Positions 26,278 through 36,486 of a DNA stretch of 64,000 nucleotides are shown piece by piece. The notes under the pieces were generated by a model. The model had not been told where the DNA came from and ran no database searches. It saw nothing but the letters and a program-made list of their open reading frames with translations. The stretch is taken from positions 620,001-684,000 of the forward strand of contig NZ_JAUUDS010000001.1 of assembly GCF_030678875.1 (NCBI RefSeq). The letters are read 5' to 3'. Source of the stretch: Sphingomonas aurea. GTDB taxonomy: Bacteria > Pseudomonadota > Alphaproteobacteria > Sphingomonadales > Sphingomonadaceae. The stretch's first letter is position 1. Each line of letters opens with the position of its first letter. Position numbers and translations under genes: made by a program.

Positions 26278-26982
26278 ATGACTGAAATCGAATGGTGGGA
26301 CTATGACGATGCGGGCGAGCTGGCCGATGCCGTCGCCGGCGACGTGCAGTTCGTCATCGAGAGTGCGCTGGACGCCCGTGGCTCGGCGGTGATCGCGCTG
26401 GCGGGCGGCAAGACCCCCTTCCCCGCCTATGAGAAGCTGGCCAAGGCCAAGCTCGACTGGAAGAAGGTCACGATCATCCCGACCGACGAGCGCGTCGTGC
26501 CGCTGGGTGACCCGCTGTCGAACGTCACCGCGCTCGCCAAGATCTTCCTGCCCAAGGGCGCACGGGTCATGCCGATCGTGCCGCAGGCAGTGCCCGACTA
26601 CAAGGCGGCCGGCCGTTCGGCGGATGCCCTGATGCAGGACCTGCACTGGCCGCTCGATTTCTGCCTGCTCGGCGTGGGTGGCGACGGGCACACCGCCTCG
26701 ATCTTCCCCGGCCCCGATTTCGACGAGGCGCTGAACGGGCCCAAGGAGCGCCGCGCGCTGGGCGTCATGCCCGACCCGCTGCCGCCCGAGGCGCCGGTCG
26801 CCCGCGTCACCCTGTCGCGCGCCTCGATCGTCAGTGCGCGCGCGGTGATGATCGCACTGACCGGTACCGCCAAGCGCAAGGTGCTGGAACAGGCGATCGA
26901 TCAGGGTCCGTCCTCCGCCTATCCGATCGGCCGCGTGCTGGCCGATGTCGAGTTGCCGATCGATATCCACTGGGCTCCCTGA
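26278..26982 (+). CDS. pgl: 6-phosphogluconolactonase
   Basis: 234 residues, DevB/SOL type. It hydrolyses 6-phosphogluconolactone to 6-phosphogluconate. Family segments are ALAGGKTPFPAYEKLA near the N-terminus, IIPTDERVVPLGDPLSN, the LLGVGGDGHTASIFPG loop and RVTLSRASIVSAR. A GGAGAGAC ribosome binding site precedes the ATG. The gap before it contains an inverted repeat plus an AT-richer stretch (26207-26245), where a secondary promoter could lie. edd follows after 14 bases. Confidence 0.95.
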   Translation: MTEIEWWDYDDAGELADAVAGDVQFVIESALDARGSAVIALAGGKTPFPAYEKLAKAKLDWKKVTIIPTDERVVPLGDPLSNVTALAKIFLPKGARVMPIVPQAVPDYKAAGRSADALMQDLHWPLDFCLLGVGGDGHTASIFPGPDFDEALNGPKERRALGVMPDPLPPEAPVARVTLSRASIVSARAVMIALTGTAKRKVLEQAIDQGPSSAYPIGRVLADVELPIDIHWAP

Positions 26983-26996
26983 GGAACGCTGACCCG

Positions 26997-28823
<1,827 letters not shown>

Positions 28824-28833
28824 AGGTGATCGT

Positions 28834-28913
28834 GACCCCGGCTCAGGCGGGGGTCTCATGCCACAAGCGGAATTCCCGCGGCGAAAGATCCCGGCCTGCG
28901 TTGGGATGACGAA
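28834..28913. repeat. Palindromic repeat between edd and glk
   Basis: GACCCCGGCTCAGGCGGGGGTC forms a hairpin at the left, and GATCCCGGCC pairs loosely with TTGGGATGAC at the right. The segment GGGATGACGAAGTAAG also occurs after hsp20 near 20576-20591, showing it belongs to a dispersed family. Confidence 0.55.
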
Positions 28914-28932
28914 GTAAGCGAGGAGAGAAGAC

Positions 28933-29901
28933 GTGCAGGTCGTAGCGGTAGATATCGGCGGCACCCATGCCCGCTTCGCGGTCGCCGAGGTGGCGGACCG
29001 CCGCGTCGTGTCGCTGGGCGAGGTCTGCACGCAGAAGACCGCCGAGCACGCCTCGCTCCAGACCGCGTGGCAGGCGTTCGAGGCGCAGCACGGCGCCCCC
29101 CTGCCCCGCGCCGCCGCGATCTCGGTCGCCTCGCCGATCACCGGCGACGTCATCCGCCTGACCAACAATCCCTGGGTGATCCGCCCCTCGCTGATCCCCG
29201 AGCGGCTGAACGCCGACACCTACACGATCATCAACGATTTCGGCGCGGTCGGCCACGCGGTCGCACAGCTGCCCGACGCCGACTTCGTCCATCTCTGCGG
29301 CCCCGACACGCCGTTGCCGGTGCGAGGCATCACCACCGTCTGCGGCCCCGGCACGGGCCTGGGCGTCGCGCAGGTGCTGAAGACCGATGGCGAGTATCAC
29401 GTCCTCTCTACCGAGGGTGGGCATATGGATTACGCGCCGCTCGACTCGATCGAGGACCATATCCTCCGCCGCCTGCGCAAGACCTTCACCCGCGTCTCGG
29501 CCGAGCGGGTGGTCGCCGGCCCCGGCATCATCGCGATCTACGAGACATTGGCCGAGCTGGAGGGCCGGGCCGTTCCCAGCCGCGACGACAAGACGATCTG
29601 GCAGGAGGCGCTGGAGGGCACCGACTCGATCGCGCTTGCCGCGCTCGACCGCTTCTGCCTGGCGCTGGGCGCGATCGCCGGCGACCTCGCGCTGGCGCAC
29701 GGGGCAAAGGGCGTGGTCATCGCCGGCGGGCTCGGCCTGCGTATCAAGGACAAGCTGCTCCGCTCCGGCTTCGATCAGCGCTTCGTCGCCAAGGGCCGGT
29801 TCCAGTCGATGATGGCGGCAATCCCCGTCAAGCTCATCACCCATCCGCAGCCGGGCCTGTTCGGCGCCGCCGCGGCCTTCGCCCAGGAACATGCCCGATG
29901 A
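28933..29901 (+). CDS. glk: Glucokinase
   Basis: 322 residues from a GTG preceded by GAGGAGAGAAGAC. Hexokinase-fold glucokinase of the proteobacterial Glk family, not a ROK protein. It phosphorylates glucose at O6 with ATP. VDIGGTHARFAVAEV is the phosphate-1 motif, ITNNPWVI and NDFGAVGHAV surround the sugar site, VCGPGTGLGVAQ is phosphate-2, and STEGGHMDYAP follows. It sits between edd and eda, as in related sphingomonads, so free glucose can feed the pathway. Confidence 0.95.
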   Translation: MQVVAVDIGGTHARFAVAEVADRRVVSLGEVCTQKTAEHASLQTAWQAFEAQHGAPLPRAAAISVASPITGDVIRLTNNPWVIRPSLIPERLNADTYTIINDFGAVGHAVAQLPDADFVHLCGPDTPLPVRGITTVCGPGTGLGVAQVLKTDGEYHVLSTEGGHMDYAPLDSIEDHILRRLRKTFTRVSAERVVAGPGIIAIYETLAELEGRAVPSRDDKTIWQEALEGTDSIALAALDRFCLALGAIAGDLALAHGAKGVVIAGGLGLRIKDKLLRSGFDQRFVAKGRFQSMMAAIPVKLITHPQPGLFGAAAAFAQEHAR

Positions 29902-30503
29902 CCGATATCCTCACGATCATGCGGACCAGCGCGGTCATCCCGGTGCTGGTCATCGACGATGCCGCGACCGCGCGACCGCTCGCCGAGGCGCTGGTCGCCG
30001 GCGGCCTGAAGGTGCTGGAGGTGACGCTGCGCACGCCGGCGGCGCTCGAGGCGATCGCCGAGATGAAGAAGGTCGAGGGTGCGATCGTCGGTGCGGGCAC
30101 CGTCGTCAACCAGGATCAGCTGCGTCAGGTCGCCGACGCTGGCGCCGAGTTCATCGTCTCCCCTGGCCTGACCGACCGGCTGGGCAGCGCGGTGATCGAG
30201 AGCGGCATCGCCTACCTGCCCGGCGTCGCCACCGCGGGCGATATCATGCGCGGGCTGGACCTGGGGCTGAGCGCGTTCAAGTTCTTTCCCGCCGAAACCT
30301 CGGGCGGGCTGAAGGCGCTGAAGGCGCTCGCCGCCCCCTTCTACCAGTGTCGCTTCTGCCCGACCGGCGGGATCACCGAGGCGTCCGCTCGCGACTGGCT
30401 GGCGTTCGGCCCGGTCGAGTGCGTCGGCGGCAGCTGGGTAACGGGCGGCACCCTCGCCGAGATAGAGGCGAAGGCACGCGCCGCGTCGGCGCTGCGGGAA
30501 TAA
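29898..30503 (+). CDS. eda: 2-dehydro-3-deoxy-phosphogluconate aldolase
   Basis: 201 residues, from the ATG overlapping the glk stop (ATGA). Class I aldolase that splits KDPG to pyruvate and glyceraldehyde 3-phosphate; it closes the Entner-Doudoroff pathway. Glu41 (EVTLRTP), the Schiff-base Lys128 (FKFFPAE) and the phosphate-binding PTGGIT are present. A hairpin 83 bases after the stop may end the transcript. Confidence 0.96.
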   Translation: MTDILTIMRTSAVIPVLVIDDAATARPLAEALVAGGLKVLEVTLRTPAALEAIAEMKKVEGAIVGAGTVVNQDQLRQVADAGAEFIVSPGLTDRLGSAVIESGIAYLPGVATAGDIMRGLDLGLSAFKFFPAETSGGLKALKALAAPFYQCRFCPTGGITEASARDWLAFGPVECVGGSWVTGGTLAEIEAKARAASALRE

Positions 30504-30585
30504 AGCGTCAGGGTCGGTTCGTGCTGCTGGATGACACTTGGGCCGGGCCGAGGCCAATTACAGCGCTCAGCTATCACTAGAGCGG

Positions 30586-30610
30586 TCATGCCGGGTTCGT
30601 CCCGGCATGA
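30586..30610. repeat. Perfect 10-bp palindromic hairpin after eda
   Basis: TCATGCCGGG (30586-30595) pairs exactly with CCCGGCATGA (30601-30610), loop TTCGT. No T-run follows. It matches the short palindromes at 59475-59515 and elsewhere in style. The rest of 30504-30714 shows nothing else. Confidence 0.6.
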
Positions 30611-30714
30611 TGGGAGTATTGGCGACGACGCTCGATCGACCTCCGGCGCGTGCAGGAGCCAGGGCTACGCCTCGAGCCCTGAAGCCCCCTCCTTCGCGCA
30701 GGGCCATCCCGCAC

Positions 30715-30867
30715 TCATGCCCGGATCAGCGACGCCGCCCTTGCGGCATGAAGCACCGCCAGCATGACATGCGACTGCGCCACCCGGATGCTGGCCGCGT
30801 TGATCGCGGCGACTGCTTCCTGCTGGGATCGGCGGGCGGCGTAGGTGAACTCTGTCGTGTCGATCAT
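30715..30867 (-). CDS. Small hypothetical protein
   Basis: 50 residues from the ATG at 30867, with GTGGAGACC about ten bases upstream; an ATG at 30885 would add six residues. The sequence opens MIDTTEFTYAARRSQQEAV and continues as a mildly amphipathic, Ala-rich helix with a VMLAVLHAARAASLI end. It does not overlap any other credible gene. I do not recognise a family. The frame is short enough to be chance, so the call is tentative. Confidence 0.35.
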   Translation of the reverse strand: MIDTTEFTYAARRSQQEAVAAINAASIRVAQSHVMLAVLHAARAASLIRA

Positions 30868-31034
30868 CGTGGCGGTCTCCACCATGCAACGGACCCCTGC
30901 CCGGACTGCGGTAGCGCCGCCATGTTGCGGTCATATGTAATCTATGTTGCAATTTTGGCGAATTGGTGACGGAATGTCGCCAACCGCCCGTCGCGGTTGA
31001 GCCTTCGTTTATCATCTGCACGCTTACGGACCGC

Positions 31035-31589
31035 ATGTTCGCCTTCCGCTTCGATCACGACACCCGGATCATGCACATCAGGACCGACGGTTTCTGGACG
31101 CTCGGCATCCTTGCCCGGTTTTCCGCGACCGCACTGGCGCTGTTCACGACAACGCGGTTATCGTTCGGGCATTTCGCGACGCTGATCGACTGCCGTGACT
31201 TTCCCGTGCAGGCAGGCGAAGTCGCCGCTGGGCTTGAGCTGATCGCCTGCAAGAGCGCGAGGATCACGACCGGTCCGGTCGCGACCGTCACGACGAACAC
31301 CCTGAGCAAGTTGCAGGCCGACCGGATCATGGCATCGCCCCAGTTCCGGACCTTTCGCGACTGGGACGAAGCGGTGGCTTGGTTGGACCGGGAATGGGTG
31401 TCGGTCGCGGCGGCGCGTCGCCGACCGCGCAGCGAACTACATCTCGCCGCGCTGGCGGCGGATCGCGTACCAGCGCGCGACATTGGCGTTATGCTGTTGG
31501 AGCGTGTCGGCGAAGACATGCCCGCCGCTGCCGTCGGCGACGAAATAGAGCGCCTGCGACGATGCCGGGTCGAGCACCGCGTCAATTGA
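31035..31589 (+). CDS. STAS-like hypothetical protein with antisense extension into mltG
   Basis: 184 residues from the ATG at 31035; a longer in-frame start at 30963 looks less protein-like. The first ~130 residues resemble the product of 38082-38480: MF-x-F/Y-x-F start, GF-x-T, a central L-x-DC strand, and FRDWDEAVAWLDRE near the end. This is the SpoIIAA/STAS-like layout of small sphingomonad proteins of unknown function. The domain ends near 31425, but no stop occurs until 31589, so the last ~50 residues are encoded opposite the mltG C-terminus and are probably unconserved. Confidence 0.55.
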   Translation: MFAFRFDHDTRIMHIRTDGFWTLGILARFSATALALFTTTRLSFGHFATLIDCRDFPVQAGEVAAGLELIACKSARITTGPVATVTTNTLSKLQADRIMASPQFRTFRDWDEAVAWLDREWVSVAAARRRPRSELHLAALAADRVPARDIGVMLLERVGEDMPAAAVGDEIERLRRCRVEHRVN

Positions 31590-32402
31590 TGCGCGACCGG
31601 GGTTGGCGATCGGCCCGACCGGCAGGCCGGGGCTGGCATAGGTGTTGTAGCCGTTCTTCGCGCGCAGCTCCGACTGGAGGATGCGCCGGCCGAGCGGCCG
31701 CCCCTTGGTGATTGGATAGATCACCGTCGGGTCCGCCTGTAGCGGCATGCCGAGGCGAAGGCGGTTGCCGTACACCGCAGCCACCGTCCGCCGCTCCGCC
31801 GGCTTGCCGGTTTCCTTCTCGACGATCGAGGCCAGGATGACCGCCTGCTCTGGCGTCGACACCGCGATACCCGGCTTGCGCTTCGCCCATGCGGCCTTCA
31901 GGTAATCGCGCATCGCCGCCTGCATCCGCGCCAGCACGGCACCGCGCGTGTCGCCGCGCTGATAGGCATAGCCGTCGGGCAGCACGCTGCCCTCCGCCGG
32001 CGTCGCCACGTCGCCGGTCAGTCCATCGGCCTTTACCAGCGCGTCACGCACCATGACCGATGGCAGCCCCTCGGGCACCACGACGATCCGCTGGCGGACC
32101 TTGCCCTCTTCGAGGAGCGCCAGGATCTGCTTCGGGCTGGCACCTGCAGGTAATTCATACTCACCCGCCTTGATCGCGGCCCCGCCGCCGAACACCCGCG
32201 CCAGCAGCCGGAAGCGCGAGGCGGAGCGGATTGCACCCGCCTTCTCCAACTCGGTCGCCGCACGGGCCAGGCTGGCGCCCTCGGGCACCACCACGCTGAC
32301 CGGGCGCTCGGCGGGGCCACTGCCCGCCCACATGTTCGCACCGACCAGCGCCGCCACGACCAGCGCGGCGATCAGGAGGACGAGGCAGCCGAGCTTGCGC
32401 AT
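31437..32402 (-). CDS. mltG: Endolytic transglycosylase MltG
   Basis: 321 residues. An N-terminal membrane anchor (about 5-27) is followed by a LysM-like region and the YceG domain. The catalytic Glu is in ASIVEKETGKPAERRTVAAV, followed by GNRLRLGMPLQADPTVIYPI. It cuts nascent glycan strands in the periplasm and helps set their length. It lies seven bases after fabF on the same strand, a conserved alphaproteobacterial arrangement. Its 3' end overlaps the convergent STAS-like ORF by 153 bases. Confidence 0.95.
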   Translation of the reverse strand: MRKLGCLVLLIAALVVAALVGANMWAGSGPAERPVSVVVPEGASLARAATELEKAGAIRSASRFRLLARVFGGGAAIKAGEYELPAGASPKQILALLEEGKVRQRIVVVPEGLPSVMVRDALVKADGLTGDVATPAEGSVLPDGYAYQRGDTRGAVLARMQAAMRDYLKAAWAKRKPGIAVSTPEQAVILASIVEKETGKPAERRTVAAVYGNRLRLGMPLQADPTVIYPITKGRPLGRRILQSELRAKNGYNTYASPGLPVGPIANPGRASIDAVLDPASSQALYFVADGSGGHVFADTLQQHNANVARWYAIRRQRGEM

Positions 32403-32409
32403 GGCCCGG

Positions 32410-33666
32410 TCAGATCGCCTTCATCACCAGCGAGGCATTGGTGCCGCCGAAGCCGAACGAGTTGTTCAGCACCGCGCGCACCTGGCGCTTCTTGGCGACA
32501 TGGGGGACGAGGTCGACGCCCTCGGTGCCCTCGTCGGGATTGTCGAGGTTCAGCGTCGGCGGCACGATCTGGTCGCGCAGCGCCAGGATGCAGAAGATGC
32601 TCTCCACCGCACCGGCCCCGCCCAGCAGATGCCCGATCGCCGACTTGGTGCTCGACATCGAGGCGCCCGACAGGTCGTCGCCGAACACCCGCTTCGCCGC
32701 CGCCAGCTCGATCGTGTCGGCCATGGTCGAGGTGCCGTGCGCGTTGATGTAATCGATATCGGCCGGCTCCATGCCCGCCTTGCGCAGCGCCATGCGCATC
32801 GCGAGTTCGGCACCCTTGCCCTCGGGGTGCGGCGCGGTGACGTGATAGGCGTCGCCCGACAGGCCGTAGCCGACCACCTCGGCATAAATTTTCGCGCCGC
32901 GTGCCTTCGCGTGCTCATATTCCTCGAGCACCAGGACGCCTGCCCCCTCGCCCATCACGAAGCCGTCGCGATCCCTGTCATAGGGGCGGCTCGCCTCAGT
33001 CGGGCGGTCGTTCATGCTCATGTTGAGCGCCCGTGCCTGAGCGAAGCCTGCGACGCCCAGCGGGTTGACCGTGCTTTCCGCTCCGCCCGCCAGCATGATG
33101 TCGGCGTCGTCGTCCTTAATCATCCGCGCCGCGTCGCCGATCGAGTGGGCGCCGGTCGAACAGGCGGTGACGACCGCATGATTGGGACCCATCAGCCCGT
33201 ATTTGATCGAGACCTGGCCCGAGATCAGGTTGATGAGGCGGCCATGGACGAAATGCGGGCTGACCCGGCTGGGGCCGCGCTCGTGCAGGTTGATCGATTC
33301 GATCTCGATGCCCGGCAGGCCGCCGATGCCCGAGCCGATCGAGACGCCGGCGCGCAGCCGCATCGCCTCGTCCATGTCGGTCAGGCCGGCATCTTCCAGC
33401 GCCTGCCCGGCAGCGTCGATGCCGTACACGATGAAGGGATCGACCTGGCGCTGGATCTTGTGATCGACGCGCTTGCCCGGATCGAAGCCGTACGGGTGGT
33501 CGGCCGGCTTCACCTCGCAGGCGATCTTGCACTTCTGATCGGTCGCGTCGAAGCGCGTGATCGGACCCGCGCCCGACTTGCTCGCGAGGATGTTCGCCCA
33601 CGCCGTCTCGACGTCCGCGCCGAGCGGCGTCACGAGGCCCAAACCGGTCACGACGACACGCCGCAT
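32410..33666 (-). CDS. fabF: 3-oxoacyl-[acyl-carrier-protein] synthase II
   Basis: 418 residues from [16 protein letters not shown] at 33666, with GGAGAG upstream; an eight-residue longer start is possible. Condensing enzyme for elongation of acyl-ACP with malonyl-ACP. The catalytic Cys lies in [15 protein letters not shown] and the two His in [11 protein letters not shown] and [12 protein letters not shown]. It follows acpP, but a strong hairpin lies between them, so fabF-mltG expression may be lower than acpP. Confidence 0.97.
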   Translation of the reverse strand: MRRVVVTGLGLVTPLGADVETAWANILASKSGAGPITRFDATDQKCKIACEVKPADHPYGFDPGKRVDHKIQRQVDPFIVYGIDAAGQALEDAGLTDMDEAMRLRAGVSIGSGIGGLPGIEIESINLHERGPSRVSPHFVHGRLINLISGQVSIKYGLMGPNHAVVTACSTGAHSIGDAARMIKDDDADIMLAGGAESTVNPLGVAGFAQARALNMSMNDRPTEASRPYDRDRDGFVMGEGAGVLVLEEYEHAKARGAKIYAEVVGYGLSGDAYHVTAPHPEGKGAELAMRMALRKAGMEPADIDYINAHGTSTMADTIELAAAKRVFGDDLSGASMSSTKSAIGHLLGGAGAVESIFCILALRDQIVPPTLNLDNPDEGTEGVDLVPHVAKKRQVRAVLNNSFGFGGTNASLVMKAI

Positions 33667-33689
33667 ACCCACTCTCCACTCTCTGCCCA

Positions 33690-33734
33690 TAACGAAACGG
33701 CTCCCCGCCCTCTTAGCCCGGGGACGGGGAGCCG
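33690..33734 (-). terminator. Terminator or attenuator between acpP and fabF
   Basis: On the minus strand a perfect ten-base stem CGGCTCCCCG/CGGGGAGCCG is followed by TTTCGTTAT. It would end most acpP transcripts and allow partial read-through to fabF. Confidence 0.65.
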
Positions 33735-33782
33735 CTCAAATCCGTGTCCAGCCGCGATTGTGGCCGGTCAAATCGGATAATC

Positions 33783-34019
33783 TTACGACTTGTGCTCGTC
33801 GATATAGGTGATCGCGTCCTTCACGGTCGTGATCTTCTCGGCGGCGTCGTCGGGGATCTCGACCCCGAACTCTTCCTCGAACGCCATCACGAGCTCGACG
33901 ATGTCGAGGCTGTCGGCGCCCAGATCGTCGATGAAGCTGGCGTCCTCGGTCACCTTGTCGGCCTCGACGCCGAGATGCTCGACGACGATCTTCTTCACGC
34001 GGTCGGCGGTCTCGCTCAT
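33783..34019 (-). CDS. acpP: Acyl carrier protein
   Basis: 78 residues from [10 protein letters not shown] at 34019. The 4'-phosphopantetheine attachment site is Ser37 in [10 protein letters not shown]. The protein is very acidic, as expected, and carries growing acyl chains in the cytosol. The 86-base gap to fabG contains a GAACGCC/GGCGTTC hairpin (34056-34080), and a terminator follows, which suggests a separate abundant acpP transcript. Confidence 0.98.
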   Translation of the reverse strand: MSETADRVKKIVVEHLGVEADKVTEDASFIDDLGADSLDIVELVMAFEEEFGVEIPDDAAEKITTVKDAITYIDEHKS

Positions 34020-34105
34020 GATAGTCCCTCTTCTTAACGAGAAATCGATATTCCTGAACGCCCGTAGAACGCAGGCGTTCACGGCGCAAGTATCAGATGG
34101 CCGCT

Positions 34106-34846
34106 TCAGACCATCGCCATGCCGCCATTGACGTGGATCGTCTGACCGGTGACGTATCCTGCCTCGCGGCTGGCGAGATAGGCGACCGCGGCGCCGATGT
34201 CCTCGCCGCTACCCAGATCGCCGGCCGGAATGCGCTGGGTCAGCGCCGCCTTCTGTGCGTCCGGCAGCACGTCGGTCATCGCCGAGCGGATGAAGCCGGG
34301 CGCGACGCAGTTGACGGTGATGCCGCGGCTGGCCAGCTCCTGCGCCAATGCCTTGGACAGGCCGACCACGCCCGCCTTCGAGGCCGCGTAGTTGGCCTGG
34401 CCGGGATTGCCGGTCTGTCCGACGACAGAGGTGATCGACACGATCCGCCCGAACCGCGCCTTCATCATCGGCCGCGCCGCCGCCCTTGCCAGCCGGAACG
34501 TCGCCTCGAGGTTGACGCGGATCACGCTGTCCCACTCCTCGTCCTTCATCCGCATCGCGAGGTTGTCGCGGGTGACGCCGGCATTGTTGACCAGGATGTC
34601 GAGCCGCCCGCCCAATGCCTCCACCGCCTGCGGCACGAGCGCGTCGACTGCGGCGGGATCGGAGAGATCGCAGACCAGCACGACATGATCGCCGCCCAGT
34701 GACGCGCGGAAATCCTCCAGCTTGGCCGCATTCGATCCCGACAAGGCCAGCCGAGCCCCCTGCCCTGCCAGCGCCCGCGCGATGGCGGACCCGATCCCGC
34801 CCGAGGCGCCGGTGACGAGGGCGGTCATTCCTGAAAGGTCAAACAT
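34106..34846 (-). CDS. fabG: 3-oxoacyl-[acyl-carrier-protein] reductase
   Basis: 246 residues, short-chain dehydrogenase fold. NADPH-binding [12 protein letters not shown] is near the N-terminus, NNAG in the middle, and the catalytic Ser with YAASKAG (Tyr/Lys) follows. It reduces beta-ketoacyl-ACP. Genomic position between fabD and acpP supports FabG over other SDRs. Its ATG lies three bases from the stop of the inserted GxxExxY gene. Confidence 0.96.
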   Translation of the reverse strand: MFDLSGMTALVTGASGGIGSAIARALAGQGARLALSGSNAAKLEDFRASLGGDHVVLVCDLSDPAAVDALVPQAVEALGGRLDILVNNAGVTRDNLAMRMKDEEWDSVIRVNLEATFRLARAAARPMMKARFGRIVSITSVVGQTGNPGQANYAASKAGVVGLSKALAQELASRGITVNCVAPGFIRSAMTDVLPDAQKAALTQRIPAGDLGSGEDIGAAVAYLASREAGYVTGQTIHVNGGMAMV

Positions 34847-34849
34847 TGG

Positions 34850-35278
34850 TCAGTCTCCAGATTTTTGGTTCACGCGGAGGCGCGGAGACGCGGAGGAGTG
34901 ATGGTCGTTGACGATCCGTCGTACTCCCTCCTTCAGCGTCCCGCCGCCGAAATTCAGAAGCAGCCCGACGGGCTGCTTCAACAATCGCAGGTAGGTCAGC
35001 ACCTGTTTGCCATGCGCGGCGTTCAGCTGCTCGACCGACTTGATCTCGACGAGAAGTCGATCATCGACCAGCAGGTCGATACGAAACGCGCCGTCAAAGC
35101 GCATTCCGTCGAACTCAATATTGACCGACTTTTGGCGTGCCACGCTGTAACCCATCTCCATGAGCTTGCCGGCGAGAACCAGTTCATAGACGCTTTCCAG
35201 CAAACCCGGTCCGAGATCCCGATGGATGCGCAACGCCAGATGCAGCACGTCACCGCTGATCTCGTCGATGTCTCTCAC
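34850..35278 (-). CDS. GxxExxY family protein
   Basis: 142 residues from a GTG at 35278 with GGAGAAGAA just upstream; an ATG at 35341 would overlap fabD and read through the repeat, so I prefer the GTG. The hallmark GPGLLESVYE is followed by LVDDRLLVEIKSVEQLN, an acidic-x-K core like PD-(D/E)XK nucleases, and LRLLKQPVGLLLNFG. Biochemical function is unproven. The gene is bracketed by inverted CGCGGAG-rich repeats that supply its start signal and encode its last residues. It is wedged between fabD and fabG, so it must be cotranscribed with essential genes. Confidence 0.88.
   Translation of the reverse strand: MRDIDEISGDVLHLALRIHRDLGPGLLESVYELVLAGKLMEMGYSVARQKSVNIEFDGMRFDGAFRIDLLVDDRLLVEIKSVEQLNAAHGKQVLTYLRLLKQPVGLLLNFGGGTLKEGVRRIVNDHHSSASPRLRVNQKSGD
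34869..34898. repeat. CGCGGAG-type repeat, left flank of the GxxExxY gene
   Basis: Starts TTCACGCGGAGG and continues with two more CGCGGAG units ending in GGAG. It is the inverted counterpart of 35281-35310 and lies within the C-terminal codons of the GxxExxY gene (ASPRLRVNQ). Confidence 0.8.
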
Positions 35279-35280
35279 TT

Positions 35281-35310
35281 CTTCTCCGCGCCTCCGCGTC
35301 TCCGCGTGAG
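35281..35310. repeat. CGCGGAG-type repeat, right flank of the GxxExxY gene
   Basis: Reverse complement starts CTCACGCGGAGACGCGGAGG and ends CGCGGAGAAG. It begins two bases before the fabD stop codon and supplies the ribosome binding site of the GxxExxY gene. Confidence 0.8.
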
Positions 35311-35312
35311 CA

Positions 35313-36272
35313 TCAAATCTTACTAAGCAGCGCCTCGACATCGTCCATGGTCACCACGCTGACCGCCTCCACATCGGGCGCGATGCGCTTGACCATCGGA
35401 GCGAGGACCTTGCCGCCGAACTCGACGAACTCGGTCACCCCTGCGGCCGCCATCGCCAGCACCGATTCGCGCCACCGGACCATGCCCGTGACCTGCTGGA
35501 CCAGCGCGACGCGGATCGCGCCCGGGTCGGCGATCGGGGCGGCGTCGACGTTGCAATAGACGGGCACGAGCGGCGCCGACAGCGTCGCGTCGAGCAGCGC
35601 CGCCTCCATCGCCGTCGCCGCATCCGCCATCAGCGGGCAGTGGAACGGCGCCGATACCGGCAGCAGGACCGCGCGCTTGGCGCCCAGCTCCTTGGCCAGC
35701 GCCACCGCCTTCTCCACGGCGGCGCGGTGGCCGGAGATCACCACCTGCGAGGGATCGTTGTCGTTGGCGACGGTGCAAACCAGCTCTGCCCCGCCCTCCG
35801 CCAGGATCGCGTCGACCGCCGCGCCGGCGATCGTCCGCGCCTTGTCGAGGTCGGCGCCGAGCAGCGCCGCCATCGCCCCCTCGCCGACCGGCACCGCCGC
35901 CTGCATCGCCCGCCCGCGCAGCTTCAGCAGCCGCGCCGTCGTCGCCAGGTCGAAGCTCTGTGCCGCCCGCAATGCGCTATATTCGCCCAGCGAGTGGCCG
36001 GCGACGTAATCCGCCTTGTCGGCAAGCCGGATGCCGCCCTCCTTCTCCAGCACCGCCAGCGTCGCGATCGCGTTCGCCATGATCGCGGGCTGCGCATTTT
36101 CGGTCAGTTGCAGTGCGTCCGCCGGCCCTTCGGTCATGATCCGGAACATGTTCTGGCCCAGCGCCTCGTCGACCTCGCCAAAGACCTCGCGCGCGGCCGG
36201 GCTGGCGGCGGCGAGCGCGGCACCCATGCCGACCGACTGGCTTCCCTGGCCGGGAAAGATGAACGCACGCAT
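35313..36272 (-). CDS. fabD: Malonyl CoA-acyl carrier protein transacylase
   Basis: 319 residues from MRAFIFPGQGSQSVGMG at 36272, preceded by GAGAGGAGC; the open frame continues 104 codons upstream but is not family-like. It moves malonyl from CoA to ACP. GQGSQ is at 9-13, the nucleophile Ser94 is in AGHSLGEYSA and the catalytic His is in APFHCPLM. It is first in the fabD-(GxxExxY)-fabG-acpP-fabF-mltG set, divergent from rpsF. Confidence 0.96.
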   Translation of the reverse strand: MRAFIFPGQGSQSVGMGAALAAASPAAREVFGEVDEALGQNMFRIMTEGPADALQLTENAQPAIMANAIATLAVLEKEGGIRLADKADYVAGHSLGEYSALRAAQSFDLATTARLLKLRGRAMQAAVPVGEGAMAALLGADLDKARTIAGAAVDAILAEGGAELVCTVANDNDPSQVVISGHRAAVEKAVALAKELGAKRAVLLPVSAPFHCPLMADAATAMEAALLDATLSAPLVPVYCNVDAAPIADPGAIRVALVQQVTGMVRWRESVLAMAAAGVTEFVEFGGKVLAPMVKRIAPDVEAVSVVTMDDVEALLSKI

Positions 36273-36383
36273 CGGACAGCTCCTCTCGCAATCTAAGGCC
36301 GCGCGGCCTATTGCCCGCGCCCAGTAATGACAAGCGTGTGGGCCGGCTTGCCTTTCCGGTGGAAATCCGTAAAGGCCCCCGCT

Positions 36384-36414
36384 TCGGACCGTCACCCATA
36401 TGGGTCGGTCCGGA
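36384..36414 (+). promoter_or_regulatory. Hairpin in the rpsF leader, possible S6:S18 binding site
   Basis: TTCGGACC pairs with GGTCCGGA, an asymmetric GTC/C internal loop follows, and the top is ACCC-ATAT-GGGT. It is about 70 bases before the rpsF ATG. Autoregulation of rpsF operons by the S6:S18 complex binding a looped leader hairpin is known; the match here is by position and general form only. Confidence 0.35.
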
Positions 36415-36486
36415 GAATCCAGACGACAGCCGGAGGGGCGACCGCATGGGGCGGCGTCAGCGATCGGCCAACATAGAAGGTAAGAC

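Noticed and set aside
34869..35310. CGCGGAG repeats as a CRISPR array
   Set aside because: The units are contiguous with no unique spacers of equal length and there are no cas genes.
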